A stretch of DNA of 7,444 bases from SURF-43 sp964628985. Its GTDB lineage: Bacteria; Chloroflexota; Dehalococcoidia; UBA2979. Both the position numbers and the translations under genes were made by a program. The notes beneath the pieces were generated by a model. That model ran no database searches and was not told the origin of the DNA. It saw only the letters and a list, made by a program, of their open reading frames with translations. The DNA is taken from contig CAZVNJ010000082.1 in the NCBI GenBank assembly GCA_964628985.1, positions 1 through 7,444 on the forward strand. Reading direction: 5' to 3'. Every line of letters starts with the position of its first letter. The stretch's first letter is position 1. Positions 5,457 to 7,444 of this stretch are shown in pieces.

Positions 5457-6662
5457 TCAGCGCTGCGGGGCGACCCCGAGTTCGAAGGTTACCTTGACCG
5501 TCTGACCGCCCCGGCGCACGTCGAGCGTCACGCGGTCACCTGCATCCATGCGGTTCAGGGCAGCGGGCAAGTCTGACTCCCCGACCAGGTCATCTCCGTT
5601 GAGGGCCACGATCACATCGCCTTCGCGCAACCCCCCGCGCGCCGCGGGTGATCCCGGCTCCACGCCGAGCACGAGCACGCCCTTCGTCACTCCAGTACCG
5701 AACTGGGAGGCGAGGGCGACGTTGAGCGGCACGAACGAGACCCCTATGTATGGGTGAGCCACGCGGCCGGTCTCGATCATCTCGCGGGCCAGCGGGATCG
5801 CCGTGTCGATCGCAATCGCAAAGCCAATCCCCTGCGCGGGGACACCGGTCCCCGAAGACCCAGCGACCAGCGTGTTGATGCCAATCACCTCCCCGTCGAG
5901 GTTCAGGAGCGGGCCGCCCGAGTTCCCCGGGTTGATCGGAGCGTCGGTCTGGATCACGTCGAACAGGAACGGGCCGGGCCCGCCGCCCTCGCCGGGCTCC
6001 CGCACCGTGCGCCCGAGGGCACTGACGACGCCCGTGGTCACGGTGGGCCCGCCCTCCAGGCCCAGCGCGTTACCGATCGCCACCACCCACATCCCCTCGT
6101 CCAACTCCGAGGACCTGCCAATGGCCGCGACAGGAATCTGGTCGCCGTCGATCTTCAACACCGCCAGGTCGGTCTGCGCATCCTGCCCGACAAGCCGCGC
6201 CGGAAAGCGCCGCCCATCCGTCAACGTCACCGTGAGGCCGTCCGCGCCACTGACCACATGCGCGTTCGTCAGCACATGCCCCTGGTCGTCGATCACCACC
6301 CCCGAGCCGACGCCGGCGGGCACCAACTGCTGTCCTGCCCCGGGCCCGGGCCGCGTCGAGCGCTGGCTCGTGATCTGCACGGCGGACGGTCGCGCCTTCT
6401 CGACCACCGCGATGATCGCGCCCTCGAAACCGCCGAGTGCTGTCCCGCCCTCCCGCTTCGCGGAGCCCGCAGCGTCGGCGGCCGGCGTCACCTGATCGCC
6501 AGAATCGCGCTCATCGCAGCCCGTGACCAGGATCAAAGCAAGGGCCATAACGACGAGCGCTGCGCGGCCGGCTCTTGCGTGGAACAAGAGGCGAGGACGG
6601 GGGGACTTAGGTAGAGGCACTGAACGCTCCGAACCAGCGCGCGGAGCCTCGCCCGTCGTCAT
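5457..6662 (-). CDS. htrA: HtrA/DegP-type trypsin-like serine protease with one PDZ domain, lipid-anchored
   Basis: An envelope quality-control protease of the S1C family. The 401-aa product has a hydrophobic segment (34-47) ending in the lipobox LVTGC, so C49 is the probable lipidated residue. A low-complexity linker (50-78) follows. The protease domain spans about 80-295 with the catalytic triad H135 (LTNAHVV), D165 (TDLAVLKI) and S248 (NPGNSGGPL). A single PDZ domain (about 305-395) contains YIGV, GVEPGSPAARGGLREGDVIVALNG in shorter pieces (GSPAARGG at 337-344, GDVIVALNG at 348-356). This is DegS/HtrA-like rather than two-PDZ DegP. The ATG at 6662 overlaps the stop of the upstream lipoprotein gene (ATGA), which favours that start. 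A GTG at 6620 with GGAG 6 nt upstream would give a shorter, more usual signal peptide. Confidence 0.93.
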   Translation of the reverse strand: MTTGEAPRAGSERSVPLPKSPRPRLLFHARAGRAALVVMALALILVTGCDERDSGDQVTPAADAAGSAKREGGTALGGFEGAIIAVVEKARPSAVQITSQRSTRPGPGAGQQLVPAGVGSGVVIDDQGHVLTNAHVVSGADGLTVTLTDGRRFPARLVGQDAQTDLAVLKIDGDQIPVAAIGRSSELDEGMWVVAIGNALGLEGGPTVTTGVVSALGRTVREPGEGGGPGPFLFDVIQTDAPINPGNSGGPLLNLDGEVIGINTLVAGSSGTGVPAQGIGFAIAIDTAIPLAREMIETGRVAHPYIGVSFVPLNVALASQFGTGVTKGVLVLGVEPGSPAARGGLREGDVIVALNGDDLVGESDLPAALNRMDAGDRVTLDVRRGGQTVKVTFELGVAPQR

Positions 6663-7024
6663 GGGACACTCGAGGTACGGACGGAGACGCCGCCCATTGG
6701 CCCGCCATCGCAGCCCATGCTCAGACTGCCACCCGGGTCGTCGGGCGGCACGACGAACTGCATCCGCTCGGCGTTGCCCGGGCCCACCTCAAGGTCGCGT
6801 ACAAAGTGGGCAAGGTCGAAGGAGCAGGGCCGCTCGCTCGTGTTGCGGACGACCAGTGTTCGCGCATCCGGCGCGCGGAGCGTCACGCTGTCCGGGGCCA
6901 GGCCACCCGCTGTCACCTCAATTTCGAGCGTCTCCAGCGAGGAATCGAGGCCGTCCTCCTGGCACGCGACCGTGGCCATCGCTGCGAGCCCCACCAACAG
7001 TAGGAGATACGTTCGCCGAGGCAT
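6659..7024 (-). CDS. Small lipoprotein with a cupredoxin-like domain
   Basis: The 121-aa product has a signal peptide (MPRRTYLLLLVGLAAMATVA) with a lipobox ending at C21. The mature part (about 33-117) reads like a cupredoxin: EIEVTAGGLAPDSVTLRAP, TLVVRNTSERPCSFDL (split: TLVVRN at 56-61, then PCSFDL at 66-71), a PGNAERMQFVVP strand, and the closing SLSMGCDGGPMGGVSVR. In cupredoxins this last loop holds Cys, His and Met copper ligands. Here C105 and M110 remain, but there is no His between them, and C67 stands where the first His usually is (H73 is nearby). Copper binding is therefore doubtful. The stop overlaps the start of htrA by ATGA, so the two are probably translationally coupled. The ATG at 7022-7024 has a weak GGTGG upstream. 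Confidence is good for the lipoprotein, moderate for the fold. Confidence 0.8.
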   Translation of the reverse strand: MPRRTYLLLLVGLAAMATVACQEDGLDSSLETLEIEVTAGGLAPDSVTLRAPDARTLVVRNTSERPCSFDLAHFVRDLEVGPGNAERMQFVVPPDDPGGSLSMGCDGGPMGGVSVRTSSVP

Positions 7025-7112
7025 GCGTCCACCGTGCCACCCACGCCGTTACGGCCAGCTTCCGTGCCGGGAACATCTCCTCGCGAATCGGTTGCATCCC
7101 CCCGATCATCAG

Positions 7113-7444
7113 TCACCCGGGACTGGCCACCTCTCGCACCAACCGCCTGACCTCCCCGGGCGTCCGCAGCACAATCACCCTCGCCCCATGAGGGATCGAG
7201 GCCAGAGCACGCTCGGTGCTCCGGCGGGAGCGACGCCACGACGTGATCCCCCACAGCAGCATCGACTCCCTGGAGAAGAAGGTCTGGCGCAGCGACTCGT
7301 GGTTCCCGTGCCACAGCGGCTCCCGGTGGATCGACCGCGGGATCGTGCGCGACACGAGCCGCCAGTACACGACTGGGAACGGGAGCCGCAGCCAGATCGC
7401 CGTGTCCGCCTGCGGGAGCACGAGGTCTCGTACGGCGCGGTAGT
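7113..7444 (-). CDS. P-loop kinase-like protein (adenylate kinase / topology-modulation family), C-terminal part
   Basis: The open frame enters from the right edge and stops at TGA (7115-7113), giving about 110 C-terminal residues. It contains VLPQADTAIWLRLPFPVVYW, REPLWHGNHESLRQ and a basic segment SWRRSRRSTERAL. The pattern ADTxIWLxLP followed by a REPLWxGNxE element is what I recall from small P-loop NTPases annotated as adenylate kinase-like or DNA topology modulation (FlaR-type) proteins. The Walker A motif would lie beyond the window, so the start and nucleotide-binding site cannot be checked. It lies 88 bp upstream of the lipoprotein gene on the same strand and may share its transcript. 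Substrate and role are unknown. Confidence 0.75.
   Translation of the reverse strand, partial: YRAVRDLVLPQADTAIWLRLPFPVVYWRLVSRTIPRSIHREPLWHGNHESLRQTFFSRESMLLWGITSWRRSRRSTERALASIPHGARVIVLRTPGEVRRLVREVASPG

Noticed and set aside
6918..7109. A 63-codon minus-strand ORF beginning MIGGMQPIREEM in the gap before the lipoprotein gene
   Set aside because: The first 30 residues look somewhat protein-like, but there is no good Shine-Dalgarno. The rest overlaps the lipoprotein signal sequence in another frame and becomes low complexity.

Overview
The window is a compact, GC-rich stretch of bacterial chromosome made of ordinary core and accessory genes. I saw no phage, transposon, CRISPR array, rRNA or tRNA. 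The SSB sequence (MLNKCMVIGHLGRDPEMRY, REETEWFNVVTWNRLAE) and the ValRS resemble those of GC-rich Chloroflexota or perhaps Gemmatimonadota. That assignment is from memory of family sequences and is low confidence.

Layout. (1) 78-1329, minus strand: rpsF-ssb-rpsR, the conserved S6/SSB/S18 operon, with gaps of only 27-28 bp. S6 carries a long Arg/Asp tail and S18 a Gly/Arg-rich head. A possible next gene starts at about position 34 and runs off the left edge. (2) 1468-2532, minus strand: a YjbR/MmcQ-family protein followed by a VOC (glyoxalase-fold) protein, probably co-transcribed. (3) 2533-2733: the divergent control region between yjbR and valS. (4) 2734-5424, plus strand: valS, complete. 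(5) 5457-7024, minus strand: a cupredoxin-like lipoprotein whose stop overlaps (ATGA) the start of a lipid-anchored HtrA-type protease. (6) 7113-7444, minus strand: the C-terminal part of a P-loop kinase-like protein cut by the right edge.

The most interesting element lies in region 3. An 18-codon ORF at 2580-2636 encodes MTTKHAAPAIALVPVVVR, with four GTA valine codons among its last six sense codons. It is followed by a perfect 10-bp hairpin (2635-2674), then an 8-bp GC-rich stem with a T-run (2676-2699), then valS. I found no in-frame GTA in the whole of valS. This is the architecture of a ribosome-mediated transcription attenuator that senses charged tRNA-Val, placed in front of valyl-tRNA synthetase. 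How the two stems switch is not settled by eye.

The other points of interest are smaller: the S6 Arg/Asp tail, the degenerate copper site of the lipoprotein coupled to HtrA, a VOC protein without recognisable metal ligands, and a Shine-Dalgarno hairpin before ssb.
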